Positions 1 through 8,195 of a stretch of DNA of 35,915 bases are shown piece by piece. The notes beneath the pieces were generated by a model. It was not told the DNA's origin. It did no database searches and was given only the letters and a program-made list of their open reading frames with translations. This stretch comes from DASYML01 sp036399835 (GTDB taxonomy: Bacteria; Acidobacteriota; Blastocatellia; Pyrinomonadales; Pyrinomonadaceae). Where the stretch lies: the NCBI GenBank assembly GCA_036399835.1, contig DASWMI010000045.1, forward strand, positions 1 through 35,915, written 5' to 3'. Position numbers and translations under genes: made by a program. How positions within the stretch are numbered: position 1 is the first letter of the stretch; the number at the start of each line of letters is the position of its first letter.

Positions 1-694
1 CGTCAACGGCCAGATGCGGCACGCCCTGTGCACCGTCAACGAGGACGGGCACGCCGTACTTGTGTGCGCGTGCGATCATCTCTTTGACTGGATTGACCGT
101 CCCGAGCGCATTCGAGACGTGGTTGAGAGCGACAATCTTTGTACGCTCGTTGAGCAGCGCATCATACTCATCAAGGAGCAGCTCGCCCGCGTCATTCATC
201 GGAATCACGCGCAGACGCGCCCCCTTCTCTTCGCAGAGCATCTGCCAGGGAACGATGTTGGCATGATGCTCCATAGCCGAGATGACAACCTCGTCGCCCT
301 CTGCGACAAACTTGCGGCCATAGCCGTGCATCACCAGGTTGATGCCCTCTGTCGCCCCGCGCACGAAGATACATTCCTTCGCCTCGCGCGCGTTGATAAA
401 ACGCCTGACCTTTTCCCTCGCCCCTTCATAAGCGGTCGTCGCGCGCTGGCTCAGATAATGCACGCCGCGATGTATGTTCGAGTGCTCTTCCTGCAAATAG
501 CGCGAGCCGCGATCAATAACCACCTGCGGGACTTGTGAGGACGCGGCATTATCCAGATAGACCAGAGGCTTGCCGTTGACCTCCTGCCTCAAGACAGGAA
601 AATCTTCCCTGATACGCTCGACATCCCACTCAGCGTCTTCAACAGCCGATGAGTGCGTCTCCGCTTCCGGCAAAATCTTTTCAGGAGCAATCAT
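1..694 (-). CDS. sufS: Cysteine desulfurase SufS (C-terminus cut by window edge)
   Basis: This is a PLP-dependent cysteine desulfurase that takes sulfur from L-cysteine as an enzyme persulfide for the SufBCD scaffold in the cytoplasm. About 231 residues are visible. They include an N-terminal extension, then VYLDNAASSQVP (about residues 45-56), HSNIHRGVHYLSQRAT, FVRGATEGINLV, the SAMEHHANIVPWQ stretch and the VDGAQGVPHLAVD strand, all typical of the SufS/CsdA group. The PLP lysine lies beyond the window edge and cannot be seen. The ATG at 694 is preceded by GAAGGG four bases upstream, and an in-frame stop lies a short way further upstream. It is the last visible gene of the SUF operon, 92 bases after sufD. 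Confidence in the family is very high; the intactness of the C-terminus is unknown. Confidence 0.97.
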   Translation of the reverse strand, partial: MIAPEKILPEAETHSSAVEDAEWDVERIREDFPVLRQEVNGKPLVYLDNAASSQVPQVVIDRGSRYLQEEHSNIHRGVHYLSQRATTAYEGAREKVRRFINAREAKECIFVRGATEGINLVMHGYGRKFVAEGDEVVISAMEHHANIVPWQMLCEEKGARLRVIPMNDAGELLLDEYDALLNERTKIVALNHVSNALGTVNPVKEMIARAHKYGVPVLVDGAQGVPHLAVD

Positions 695-786
695 AAGACC
701 CTTCGATGCGAGTAATAGAAACTAGGGGATGATAAAAGCACAATCCGTTGACCATCCATTAACCCCTTCTTCCCCATCACCCATCT

Positions 787-2130
787 TTACGCTTCGAGGC
801 GCGTGTGCAGTCTGGCAAGGATGGTTTCATCCAGTTGCGCCTTGATTGAATCAATCTTGATCTTCTCGATGACCTCTTCGGCAAAGCCGTAGGTCAACAG
901 GTTCTGGGCCAATTCCGGGTGCAGGCCGCGGCTTGTCAGGTAAAACAACTCTTCTTCTTCCAACTGGCCGACGGTCGCGCCGTGCGCGCACTTGACATCA
1001 TCGTTAAAGATTTCAAGCTGAGGCTTGGTGTCCACGCGCGCTTCCTTCGAGAGCAGTAGGTTTCTGTTGGTCTGCTGCGCATCCGTGCCGCGCGCGCCCT
1101 CGTGCACAAAGACTTTGCCGTTAAAGACGGCGCGCGATTTACCGTCGAGAATGCCCTTGTAGAGCTGACGGCTAGTGCAGTTCGGCTGAAGATGGTCTAT
1201 CAGCGAATGCGTGTCCGCGTGCTGCCCCGCGCCGACGATGTAGAGGCCATCCACGCGGCACTCCGCGCCCTCTTGTTCGAGCGAAACCCTGATGTCGTGG
1301 CGCGAAATCTGCGCGCCGAGCGTGACAGTCGTCGCGTTGTAGCTGCTACTGCGGCCAAGCACGGCCTTCGTCGTCGCGACATGAAAAGCATCGGCGCTCT
1401 CGTTCTGGACTTTATAATGGACCAGCCGCGCATCCTCTTCGAGCCACACTTCGGTCACGACGTTGGTCCAGTAGAGGCCATCTTGCGCGCTCACATAGCT
1501 TTCGATGACGGTCGCCGAGCTGCCGCGTTCGGCCAGGACAAAGACGCGCGGGAAAAAGGCCGGGGGAGCATCCGCGCGCGGGTCTGAGATAAAAAGCAGA
1601 TGTATGGGAGCATCGACCTGCCTGCCCTGCGGGACGAGTATAAAAGCGCCGCCCGCGAGCATGGCTGTATTGAGCGAGGCCAGCGAGTTTTCCTCCGACG
1701 TCGCATCGCGCTCAAGCTGCTCACGAATAAACGTCGCATACTTTTCATCCTGCAAGGCAACTGTCAGGTCCAAAGCCAGGATGCCTGAGTCAAGCGCGCC
1801 GAGCGATGAGAGGCTCGGATAAAATATCCCGTTGACGAAAACCAGACGGCTCTCTCGCGACTCGCGATAAATAAACGGCTCAAGACGTTTGGCATCCATG
1901 CCGGGCGTGCTTGCGTGCGTCGCCAGCTCAAAACGCGTCTTCGCCAGCGAAGCGATATTCGTATACTTCCACTCTTCCTGCTCGATTGTCGGAAAGCCCT
2001 GCTGCTCAAATCGCTCAAACGCACGCTCGCGCAATCCCGAGAGCCAGGATGCGCCCGCACCCTCTTCGCGCTCCTGGAGCGAGCGAAACATCACGCGCGT
2101 GTAATTTTCCTTTGCTAACTGGCTGACCAT
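787..2130 (-). CDS. sufD: Fe-S cluster assembly protein SufD
   Basis: SufD is the scaffold partner of SufB and SufC in the SufBC2D complex that builds [Fe-S] clusters in the cytoplasm. The product is 447 residues, normal for the family. It has the N-terminal helical part with EEWKYTNIASL, a right-handed parallel beta-helix core, and the C-terminal region with GRSSSYNA, CRVDGLYI and DDVKCAHGATVGQLEEEELFY, the SufBD family signature. The frame is open further upstream into sufC, but I chose the ATG at 2130. It falls 5 bases after the sufC stop and has an AGGTGAG-like Shine-Dalgarno upstream, giving the usual tight sufC-sufD coupling. It resembles SufB in its last 150 residues, as expected for these paralogues. 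Confidence 0.96.
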   Translation of the reverse strand: MVSQLAKENYTRVMFRSLQEREEGAGASWLSGLRERAFERFEQQGFPTIEQEEWKYTNIASLAKTRFELATHASTPGMDAKRLEPFIYRESRESRLVFVNGIFYPSLSSLGALDSGILALDLTVALQDEKYATFIREQLERDATSEENSLASLNTAMLAGGAFILVPQGRQVDAPIHLLFISDPRADAPPAFFPRVFVLAERGSSATVIESYVSAQDGLYWTNVVTEVWLEEDARLVHYKVQNESADAFHVATTKAVLGRSSSYNATTVTLGAQISRHDIRVSLEQEGAECRVDGLYIVGAGQHADTHSLIDHLQPNCTSRQLYKGILDGKSRAVFNGKVFVHEGARGTDAQQTNRNLLLSKEARVDTKPQLEIFNDDVKCAHGATVGQLEEEELFYLTSRGLHPELAQNLLTYGFAEEVIEKIKIDSIKAQLDETILARLHTRLEA

Positions 2131-2135
2131 TCTTT

Positions 2136-2924
2136 TCAGCTCACCTGCGGCGCTGACCGAGCGCCCTTTGCCGCCGCCTCTCCCTTGATCCAATCGTAGC
2201 CCTTCTCTTCAAGCTCAAGGGCCAATTCCCTGCCGCCTTCCTTGACGATGCGCCCGCCCGCCAGGACATGCACATAATCCGGCACGATGTAATTCAAGAG
2301 GCGCTGGTAGTGTGTTACGAGGATGATGCCGTTTTCGGAAGTGCGTAGCTGGTTGACGCCTCCGGCGACGATGCGCAGCGCGTCAATATCGAGGCCCGAA
2401 TCAGTCTCATCGAGCACGGCCAGCTTCGGCTCAAGCACGGCCATCTGCAAAATCTCGTTGCGCTTTTTCTCGCCGCCGGAAAAGCCCTCATTGACAGCGC
2501 GGTTCATAAAGCTCGCTTCCATCTGCACGACCTTCGCGCGCTCGCGCAGTAAATCCTTGAACTCAAGCGGGTCAAGCTCCTCCTGGTCCAGATGCTTCTG
2601 CTTTTCGTTATAGGCCAGACGCAGGAACTGCGCGTTCGAGACACCGGGCACTTCAACCGGATACTGAAAAGCCAGAAAGACGCCCTCGCGCGCGCGCTCA
2701 TCAGGAGGCAGCTCCAACAGGTTCTTGCCTTCGTAGAGCACCTCGCCCCGCGTCACCTGATACGAAGGATGGCCCGCCAGCACTTTCGCCAGCGTTGATT
2801 TGCCGGAGCCGTTCGGCCCCATGATAGCGTGAACCTCTCCCTTGTTAACGGTCAGCGTGATTCCCTTGAGAATCTCGTTCCCATCAATCGCCGCGTATAA
2901 ATCTTTTATCTCCAATAAAGCCAC
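2136..2924 (-). CDS. sufC: Fe-S cluster assembly ATPase SufC
   Basis: SufC is the ABC-type ATPase of the SufBC2D complex; ATP binding drives conformational change in SufB-SufD during cluster assembly. The 262-residue product has Walker A GPNGSGKST (about residues 36-44), the SufC-specific VFLAFQYPVEVPGVS segment, the signature FSGGEKKRNEI, and Walker B with LAVLDETDSGLDID. The D-loop and switch histidine (VTHYQR) are also visible. There are no membrane segments, which fits a soluble ABC ATPase. It is separated from upstream sufB by a 106-base gap that is mostly filled by a long perfect hairpin (2948-3024). Its stop lies 5 bases before the sufD start. Confidence 0.98.
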   Translation of the reverse strand: MALLEIKDLYAAIDGNEILKGITLTVNKGEVHAIMGPNGSGKSTLAKVLAGHPSYQVTRGEVLYEGKNLLELPPDERAREGVFLAFQYPVEVPGVSNAQFLRLAYNEKQKHLDQEELDPLEFKDLLRERAKVVQMEASFMNRAVNEGFSGGEKKRNEILQMAVLEPKLAVLDETDSGLDIDALRIVAGGVNQLRTSENGIILVTHYQRLLNYIVPDYVHVLAGGRIVKEGGRELALELEEKGYDWIKGEAAAKGARSAPQVS

Positions 2925-2947
2925 TTTGAATCCGACTCCTTAACTAT

Positions 2948-3024
2948 CGTGACAAGTAACAGGTGACAGGTGACAAGAAAGGACAGCGTTTCATCTTGTC
3001 ACCTGTCACCTGTTACTTGTCACG
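2948..3024. repeat. Heptad hairpin, GTGACAG family, perfect 31-bp arms
   Basis: The left arm (2948-2978) and right arm (2994-3024) are exact reverse complements over 31 bases, with a 15-base loop. Each arm is a run of 7-base units (GTGACAA, GTAACAG, GTGACAG, GTGACAA). The element fills the sufB-sufC gap, ending 6 bases from the sufB stop codon. No T-run follows it on either strand, so it does not look like a simple intrinsic terminator. A related element lies at 12364-12438. Confidence 0.9.
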
Positions 3025-3030
3025 GCTCTC

Positions 3031-4467
3031 TTATCCAACGCTGCCTTCTAATTTCATCCCAAGCAGGCGCGTTGCTTCGACCGCAAATTCCATAGGCAGT
3101 TGCAGAAAGACATCCTTACAGAAACCGTTGATGATGAGCGAGACTGCATCCTCCTGCGAGATGCCGCGCTGCATCAGGTAGAACAACTGCTCTTCGCTGA
3201 TTTTCGAGGTCGAGGCTTCATGCTCTACCTTTGAGCTGTTGTTCAGCACTTCGATATAGGGAAATGTGTTCGCGCCGCAACGGCCTCCGATAAGCATCGA
3301 ATCACACTGCGTATAATTACGCGCGCCCTCGGCCTTCGGCATAATCTTGACCAGTCCGCGATAGCTATTATTCGACTTGCCCGCGGAGATACCCTTCGAG
3401 ATGATGGTCGAGCGCGTATTCTTGCCGAGGTGAATCATCTTCGTCCCGGTGTCGGCCTGCTGCGCGTGATTCGTCAGCGCCACTGAATAAAACTCGCCGA
3501 TGGAATTGTCGCCCTGCAAGATGCAGGAAGGATATTTCCAGGTGATAGCCGAGCCTGTCTCAACCTGCGTCCATGAAATCTTGGAATTGCGTCCGGCACA
3601 CTTGCCGCGCTTGGTGACGAAATTATAAATCCCGCCCTTGCCCTCTTCGTCGCCCGCGTACCAGTTCTGCACGGTCGAATACTTGATCTCCGCATCGTCC
3701 AGCGCAACCAGCTCGACGACCGCCGCGTGCAACTGGTTTCTATCAAACTTCGGCGCAGTGCAGCCTTCAAGATAGGAGACGTATGCGCCCTCTTCGGCGA
3801 CAATCAGTGTGCGCTCGAACTGGCCCGATTCCTGGTTATTGATGCGGAAGTAGGTCGAAAGCTCCATAGGGCAGCGCACGCCCTTCGGGATAAAGCAGAA
3901 AGAGCCGTCGGAAAAGACTGCGCTGTTGAGCGCCGCGAAATAGTTATCACCGACAGGCACAACAGACCCCAGGTACTTTTTAATCAGCTCAGGGTAGTCC
4001 CTGATGGCTTCCGTAAACGAGCAGAAGATAACGCCGTGCTTCTTGAGCTTCTCCTTATAGGTCGTCGCCACCGAGACCGAGTCGAAGACAGCATCCACGG
4101 CCACGCCCGCCAGTTGCTTCTGCTCTGTTAAAGGGATGCCGAGTTTTTCAAACGTCCTCAACAGCTCAGGGTCAACTTCGTCCAGGCTCGCCTTCGTAGC
4201 CTTCTGCTTCGGCGCGCTGTAATAAACCATCTCCTGGTAATCAACTTCCGGATAGACGAGGTTAGGCCAGTGCTTTGGCTCCTTCATCGTCAACCACTGC
4301 CGATAAGCCTTGAGCCTGAATTCAAGCATCCACTCTGGCTCATCCTTCTTGGCAGAGATGAGCCTGACCGTCTCCTCGCTGAGGCCCTTCGGGATGGTCT
4401 CGGACTCGATGTCCGTGACGAAACCGTACTTATATTCCTGGTTAGCTAATAGCTCGATTGTACTCAT
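3031..4467 (-). CDS. sufB: Fe-S cluster assembly scaffold SufB
   Basis: SufB is the main scaffold of the SufBC2D complex and receives sulfur from SufS. The 478-residue length is typical. Recognisable segments are GLSEETVRLISAKKDEPEWM near the N-terminus, GVIFCSFTEA, NYFAALNSAVFSDGSFCFIP, VRCPMELSTYFRIN, YLEGCTAPKF, the NWYAGDEEGKGGIYNFVTKRG region, and the C-terminal SMLIGGRCGANTFPYIE and SKISEEQLFYLMQRG. These carry the conserved cysteines of the family. It begins 42 bases after the Rrf2-type regulator gene and is probably co-transcribed with it. The ATG at 4467 is preceded by GCGAAGAGACAAG, a modest ribosome-binding site. Confidence 0.98.
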   Translation of the reverse strand: MSTIELLANQEYKYGFVTDIESETIPKGLSEETVRLISAKKDEPEWMLEFRLKAYRQWLTMKEPKHWPNLVYPEVDYQEMVYYSAPKQKATKASLDEVDPELLRTFEKLGIPLTEQKQLAGVAVDAVFDSVSVATTYKEKLKKHGVIFCSFTEAIRDYPELIKKYLGSVVPVGDNYFAALNSAVFSDGSFCFIPKGVRCPMELSTYFRINNQESGQFERTLIVAEEGAYVSYLEGCTAPKFDRNQLHAAVVELVALDDAEIKYSTVQNWYAGDEEGKGGIYNFVTKRGKCAGRNSKISWTQVETGSAITWKYPSCILQGDNSIGEFYSVALTNHAQQADTGTKMIHLGKNTRSTIISKGISAGKSNNSYRGLVKIMPKAEGARNYTQCDSMLIGGRCGANTFPYIEVLNNSSKVEHEASTSKISEEQLFYLMQRGISQEDAVSLIINGFCKDVFLQLPMEFAVEATRLLGMKLEGSVG

Positions 4468-4509
4468 CTTGTCTCTTCGCTTTATCTCAAAACAAATAAA
4501 TGATTCCCA

Positions 4510-5007
4510 CTATCTCCCCGCAATGCCGTCATGCGCTATCTCGGCGCGCTGGTGCAGACCCTGAATCCTGTGCAGCGTCGCATCAACTTTTGCTTCGTTG
4601 CCGAGAAGCTGTGCCAGCGTGATTTCCGATAAAGCCTTCTGCACAACTTCATGCAACCCGACGATGACGGGTCGTATCCCGCAATCCGGCGTATGCACGC
4701 ATGCATCCAGCACGCCCGCGTAGCTCTTGCAATGAGCCGCCACGGTATCCTGGTCCAGCACGCTAATGACATCACTCAAACGAATCTCGCCGGAGGGGCG
4801 CGACAGGCGATAGCCGCCTTTTGTGCCGCGTGAAGACTGGACCAATCCGGCCTTGCTCAGAATCCACAGGAGTTTGCCCGCGTTAGCCACGGAGATCCCC
4901 TCGCGCTCGGCAATCTGGGCCAGCGTCAAAGACTCTTCTTCTTGGGCCGCGCGTGCCAGTTGCAATAAACAGCGCAACCCGTATTCTTCCTGTGCCGAAA
5001 TCTTCAT
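4510..5007 (-). CDS. Rrf2-family Fe-S-sensing transcriptional regulator (IscR/SufR type)
   Basis: This is a likely repressor or sensor of the SUF operon. The 165-residue protein has the Rrf2 winged helix (KISAQEEYGLRCLLQLA at the N-terminus, then LTLAQIAEREGIS and the wing GTKGGYRLSRP). A cysteine trio, C93, C103 and C109, could bind a [2Fe-2S] cluster as in IscR-like proteins. The frame is open upstream to about 5187, but the ATG at 5055 overlaps a strong -10 box. Transcripts from that promoter would start inside the longer frame, so I chose the ATG at 5007, which gives the usual family N-terminus. The ribosome-binding site there is weak. It is first in the operon, 42 bases before sufB, so autoregulation is likely but inferred. 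Confidence 0.9.
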   Translation of the reverse strand: MKISAQEEYGLRCLLQLARAAQEEESLTLAQIAEREGISVANAGKLLWILSKAGLVQSSRGTKGGYRLSRPSGEIRLSDVISVLDQDTVAAHCKSYAGVLDACVHTPDCGIRPVIVGLHEVVQKALSEITLAQLLGNEAKVDATLHRIQGLHQRAEIAHDGIAGR

Positions 5008-5053
5008 CTCAAAATCCGCCGCAAATGCCTCGTCCGATTTAGGATTCGTCGTC

Positions 5054-5082
5054 ATTCTAGCATACCTGACTTTTTTGTCAAG
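5054..5082 (-). promoter_or_regulatory. SUF operon promoter with overlapping Rrf2-type operator
   Basis: On the minus strand TTGACA (5076-5081) and TAGAAT (5054-5059) are separated by 16 bases, a near-consensus housekeeping promoter. A dyad, TGAC-N6-GTCA (5067-5080), overlaps the -35 box and the spacer. This is where a repressor such as the adjacent Rrf2 protein could bind and block RNA polymerase. The sequence is seen; the regulatory role is inferred. Confidence 0.75.
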
Positions 5083-5198
5083 TTTAGTTAAGTGGTTGAT
5101 TTTAATCATATAAAGGCGACTCGCTGCTTTGTTTGCGAACCGCTTCGAGGGAGCACGCCGAAGAGAGCTGAGAGAGAGAAGAGGCAAGGCTGGAAAGA

Positions 5199-5240
5199 CT
5201 AAAAAGAGCGCAATGAGATGAGTCTTTGCGCTCTTTTTAG
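5199..5240 (-). terminator. Intrinsic terminator after the TonB_C gene, possibly bidirectional
   Basis: A perfect 15-bp stem (5199-5213 with 5226-5240) encloses a 12-base loop. Its core is AGAGCGCAA pairing with TTGCGCTCT, flanked by an A-run on one side and a T-run on the other. It lies 45 bases downstream of the TonB_C gene and upstream of the SUF promoter, so it separates the two units. The symmetric A/T runs would let it work on both strands. Confidence 0.9.
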
Positions 5241-5284
5241 ATGATTCCTGTTTTCAGCCAGAGGGCGATGGGCTTTACGTGCTC

Positions 5285-6544
5285 TCACATGGTGAAATTA
5301 AAGTTGATAAAGCCTGAGACGCGGACGGGCTGGCCGTCAACGCTCGTCGGTCGAAACTTCCATTTCCGCGCAGCCTCTATGGCGGCCTGTTGCAAAAGCT
5401 GAGGGCCGCTGACACGCTCGACCTTGACGACCGCGCCGTTTTCATCAATCAGCAGGAAGACCGTCACGAGACCAGCGACGTGCGCGTTCCGGGCCATCGC
5501 AGGATAGATCGGATTGACTTTCTGCACCGCCTTATCGAGCAAGGCTCCGACCTCCAGCGGCGAATCGCCGGCGGCAGCAGTTTCGCCTGATGTACTTCTT
5601 TGCGTCTGTCCCTGCTGCGTCGGCGCAGAAGGCTTGGAGGACGCAGGGTTGTTTGAGCCTGAAGGGGCGGCTGGCTGTTTCGCTGTCGAAGCAGGTTGGC
5701 TCGCGTTCGTAGAAGGTGCGGCTGGCTGAGAAACTGGTCCAGTGTTATTTGCCCTGGGCGAGCCTGACGAAGCGGGAATAATCGAGGGGCGCGAGGGGAT
5801 GCCGCCGATTGAAGCGATGCGCGTTTCGGAGGCGGCCAGTTTCTGACGCGCTGCGGCAAACTCCTGCCGCCAGCGCAGGCGGTCTTCCTCATCGCGCGCC
5901 AGAGACCCGCGCACGCTCGCCACATCTTCCAGCAGCGCCACGGCATCATTGCGTCTCTCATCTTCATTGCCAATCTCTTTGGACTGGTCCGCAATGCGTT
6001 CGAGCAGCAATCGCAGGCGGTCCAGATCATTGAGCGCCTCCTGCGGCAGGCTCTTATCCGCAACGTTGATGCCGAAGGTTCTATATCGCTCAAGGTGCGC
6101 GCGCGCGCCGCTGATGGTCTGCCCTGCGAGCGCGAAGTAGGATTGCACGGAGCTTTCGTTTTGCGGCGAGCGGGCCTTGAAGGACTCTACGAGCAGAGCG
6201 TCGGCGCGTGTATAATCGCCCTCTTCAAGATAAATATTCATCAACATGATGCGCGCCACATCGCGTATCGAATCGTCCGTTGTTCTTGAGCGGATAGCGT
6301 CAAGCTCGGTGATGGCTGCGGCCAGATTATGCGCGGCGGTCAACGCACGCGCACGCGCAATGCGGCCCTGCATAACCTCTGCCTCGGAAGCGGCTGGCGT
6401 AGGCATTGACGAAGGCATCGCCGCGGTCTGCGCGCGAGTTGCAGCCGGCGCGCAGACCAGCATTATAGATGAGATGAGCACGGCAAGCCGGCTCAAAGAG
6501 ACTGGATGATTATTGCTTTTTCCCTTCACTACTTCTGACTCCAT
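5285..6544 (-). CDS. Periplasmic TonB C-terminal-domain protein
   Basis: This 419-residue protein has an N-terminal hydrophobic segment (about residues 18-38, signal peptide or anchor, ending near TRAQ). A helical repeat-like region follows (about 50-240, TPR-like character, LEEGDYTRADALLVESF), then a Ser/Pro/Ala/Gln-rich linker (about 245-325). A TonB_C domain ends the protein (about 335-419: NPIYPAMARNAHVAGLVTVF, IDENGAVVKVERVSGP, AARKWKFRPT, GQPVRVSGFINFNF). TonB_C domains usually contact outer-membrane receptors or envelope partners; no ExbB/ExbD is nearby, so its role is open. A second protein with the same ending is at 22894. The ATG at 6544 touches the T-run of a terminator. A GTG at 6529 with GGAG nine bases upstream is a plausible alternative start. 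Confidence 0.85.
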   Translation of the reverse strand: MESEVVKGKSNNHPVSLSRLAVLISSIMLVCAPAATRAQTAAMPSSMPTPAASEAEVMQGRIARARALTAAHNLAAAITELDAIRSRTTDDSIRDVARIMLMNIYLEEGDYTRADALLVESFKARSPQNESSVQSYFALAGQTISGARAHLERYRTFGINVADKSLPQEALNDLDRLRLLLERIADQSKEIGNEDERRNDAVALLEDVASVRGSLARDEEDRLRWRQEFAAARQKLAASETRIASIGGIPSRPSIIPASSGSPRANNTGPVSQPAAPSTNASQPASTAKQPAAPSGSNNPASSKPSAPTQQGQTQRSTSGETAAAGDSPLEVGALLDKAVQKVNPIYPAMARNAHVAGLVTVFLLIDENGAVVKVERVSGPQLLQQAAIEAARKWKFRPTSVDGQPVRVSGFINFNFTM

Positions 6545-6576
6545 AAAAAAAGAGAAGCGAGCTTGTGAGGCTCGCT
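6545..6576 (-). terminator. Intrinsic terminator after the deaminase cluster
   Basis: On the minus strand a 7-bp stem built on GCGAGC/GCTCGC with a 7-base loop (6556-6576) is followed by a T-rich tract (6545-6555). It would end the nucleoside salvage transcript about 145 bases past the deaminase stop. The T-run directly abuts the annotated ATG of the next gene, which leaves little room for a promoter between them. Confidence 0.75.
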
Positions 6577-6719
6577 CGCAGGTTAACCCGAAAGTTAAAT
6601 TGACCCGCTATGATGGCCTCTCAAAGGACTCTGGGGCAAGTCCGTGTGAGCTGGAACTGGTCCCGAAAATCTCCTCTGGCCCTGATTTCATGCGGCTTTC
6701 GAGAGATTGGGGACGAGTT

Positions 6720-8195
6720 CTAATTGTTCCCTGCTTGTTCTGTATTTGATGCCGCGAGGCTCTTTAAAATACGCTCGCGAAAGGTTCTGGCACGGGCTTT
6801 AATATCATCTTCGTTGAGCGTTAGCAACCGGCGGTCGCGCATCACGACGCGGCCCTCTATAATCACCGTCAGCACGCTGGCATACTTGGTGGCGTAGACC
6901 AGATCGGAATAGATATTATAAAGCGGCGTCTGGTTGAGCGTATTGAGGTCAACAATCACCAGGTCCGCGCGTTTGCCAGCTTCGAGCGAGCCGATTTCCC
7001 TCTCCAGATGCAGAGCGCGCGCGCCCCTGATGGTCGCCATCTCGAAGGCTTGCTCGGCGGTCAGGACTTTGGGGTCGCCGCTAAAGACCTTGTGCAGCTT
7101 GGCTGCCGTGTCCATCTCTTCCCACATATTAAGATCATTGTTCGAGGCCGCGCCGTCCGTCCCGAGACCCAGGGGCAGATCGTCAGCGAGCATGCGCGGC
7201 ACTGGTGCGACGCCCGAAGCGAGCTTCATATTCGACTGCGGGTTATGCACGATGCCGACCCCGCGCCGCTTCAAGATAGCGAACTCTTCATCTTGCGGAA
7301 AGACCATGTGCGCGGCGATAACGCGATTATTGAAGAAGCCTATCCGGTCCAGATAGGCGACGGGCGGAGCGCCCTTGCCCTGCCTGATGTCATCAACCTC
7401 CTTGCGCGTCTCGGAGATGTGAATCACGATGGGCGCGCCCGTCCGGTCCGAAAAAGCGCGGACGGCCTTGAGATGCTCTTCGGAGACGGTGTAGGCCGCG
7501 TGTGGTGCGATGGCTGGCGTCACGAGCGCGTGGCCTTTCCATTTCTTGACGAACCTTTCCGTGTAGGCCATCGCTTCGGCGTTCGTTTTGTTGTCGGCGA
7601 CGGGAAAATCTATGACGGTCTCGCCGAGCACGCCGCGCACGCCCGCGCGCGCCGTCTCATCCGCGATGGCGTCCTCGAAGTAGTACATATCGCAGTAGGT
7701 GGTAGTCCCGCCGCGAATCATCTCGGCGAGGCCGAGCTGCGCGCCCGCGCGTACAAAATCTTCTGTGACGTTTTTGGCTTCCGCCGGGAAGATGTATTTC
7801 GTCAGCCACTCGTGCAGGTCCATGTCGTCCGCGAGACCGCGAAAGAGTGTCATGGGAACGTGCGTGTGGCCGTTGATCAGGCCGGGGATGACGACCTTGC
7901 CGGTAGCGTCAATCGTTTCGCCGGCTCGATATTTGGCCTCCAGCTCGGCGCGCGTACCGACGGCCTTGATGCGCCCGCCGCTGATGGCAATCGCGCCGTT
8001 GTCAATGACGCGGCGCTTCTCGTCCATCGTCACGACCGTTGCGCCGACTACGAGCAGGTCCACACGCGTCATACCTCTCTGCGCTCTCCCGCGCCTCTGC
8101 TGCGATGATGCGAGAGATGCTGTTGAGACGGAAGCCATGAGAAGCAGTGTAAGAAGGATTCGCAAATATTTTGACATGAGCTGTTCATTCATCAT
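6720..8195 (-). CDS. Exported amidohydrolase, MTA/SAH (adenosine-type) deaminase family
   Basis: A metal-dependent deaminase of the MtaD/SsnA/TrzN amidohydrolase group, probably acting on adenosine-like nucleosides (5'-methylthioadenosine, S-adenosylhomocysteine or adenosine). Metal and catalytic motifs are complete: H110-T-H112 (LINGHTHVPM), HISETRKEV with H259 and E262, H296, HNPQSNMKLASG, and D347 in LGTDGAASNN. Unlike cytoplasmic MtaD, it carries an N-terminal hydrophobic segment (about residues 8-29, LRILLTLLLMASVSTASLAS) that looks like a signal peptide, so it may work in the periplasm. Its start overlaps the cytidine deaminase stop (ATGA), placing it last in the nucleoside cluster. The exact substrate cannot be read from the sequence. 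M7 is an alternative start. Confidence 0.88.
   Translation of the reverse strand: MMNEQLMSKYLRILLTLLLMASVSTASLASSQQRRGRAQRGMTRVDLLVVGATVVTMDEKRRVIDNGAIAISGGRIKAVGTRAELEAKYRAGETIDATGKVVIPGLINGHTHVPMTLFRGLADDMDLHEWLTKYIFPAEAKNVTEDFVRAGAQLGLAEMIRGGTTTYCDMYYFEDAIADETARAGVRGVLGETVIDFPVADNKTNAEAMAYTERFVKKWKGHALVTPAIAPHAAYTVSEEHLKAVRAFSDRTGAPIVIHISETRKEVDDIRQGKGAPPVAYLDRIGFFNNRVIAAHMVFPQDEEFAILKRRGVGIVHNPQSNMKLASGVAPVPRMLADDLPLGLGTDGAASNNDLNMWEEMDTAAKLHKVFSGDPKVLTAEQAFEMATIRGARALHLEREIGSLEAGKRADLVIVDLNTLNQTPLYNIYSDLVYATKYASVLTVIIEGRVVMRDRRLLTLNEDDIKARARTFRERILKSLAASNTEQAGNN

Noticed and set aside
2948..3024. Ordinary intrinsic terminator
   Set aside because: No T-run follows either arm, and essential downstream SUF genes lie in the same operon.
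7008..8108. Open frame of about 366 codons opposite the exported deaminase
   Set aside because: Composition is typical of an antisense shadow and there are no motifs.
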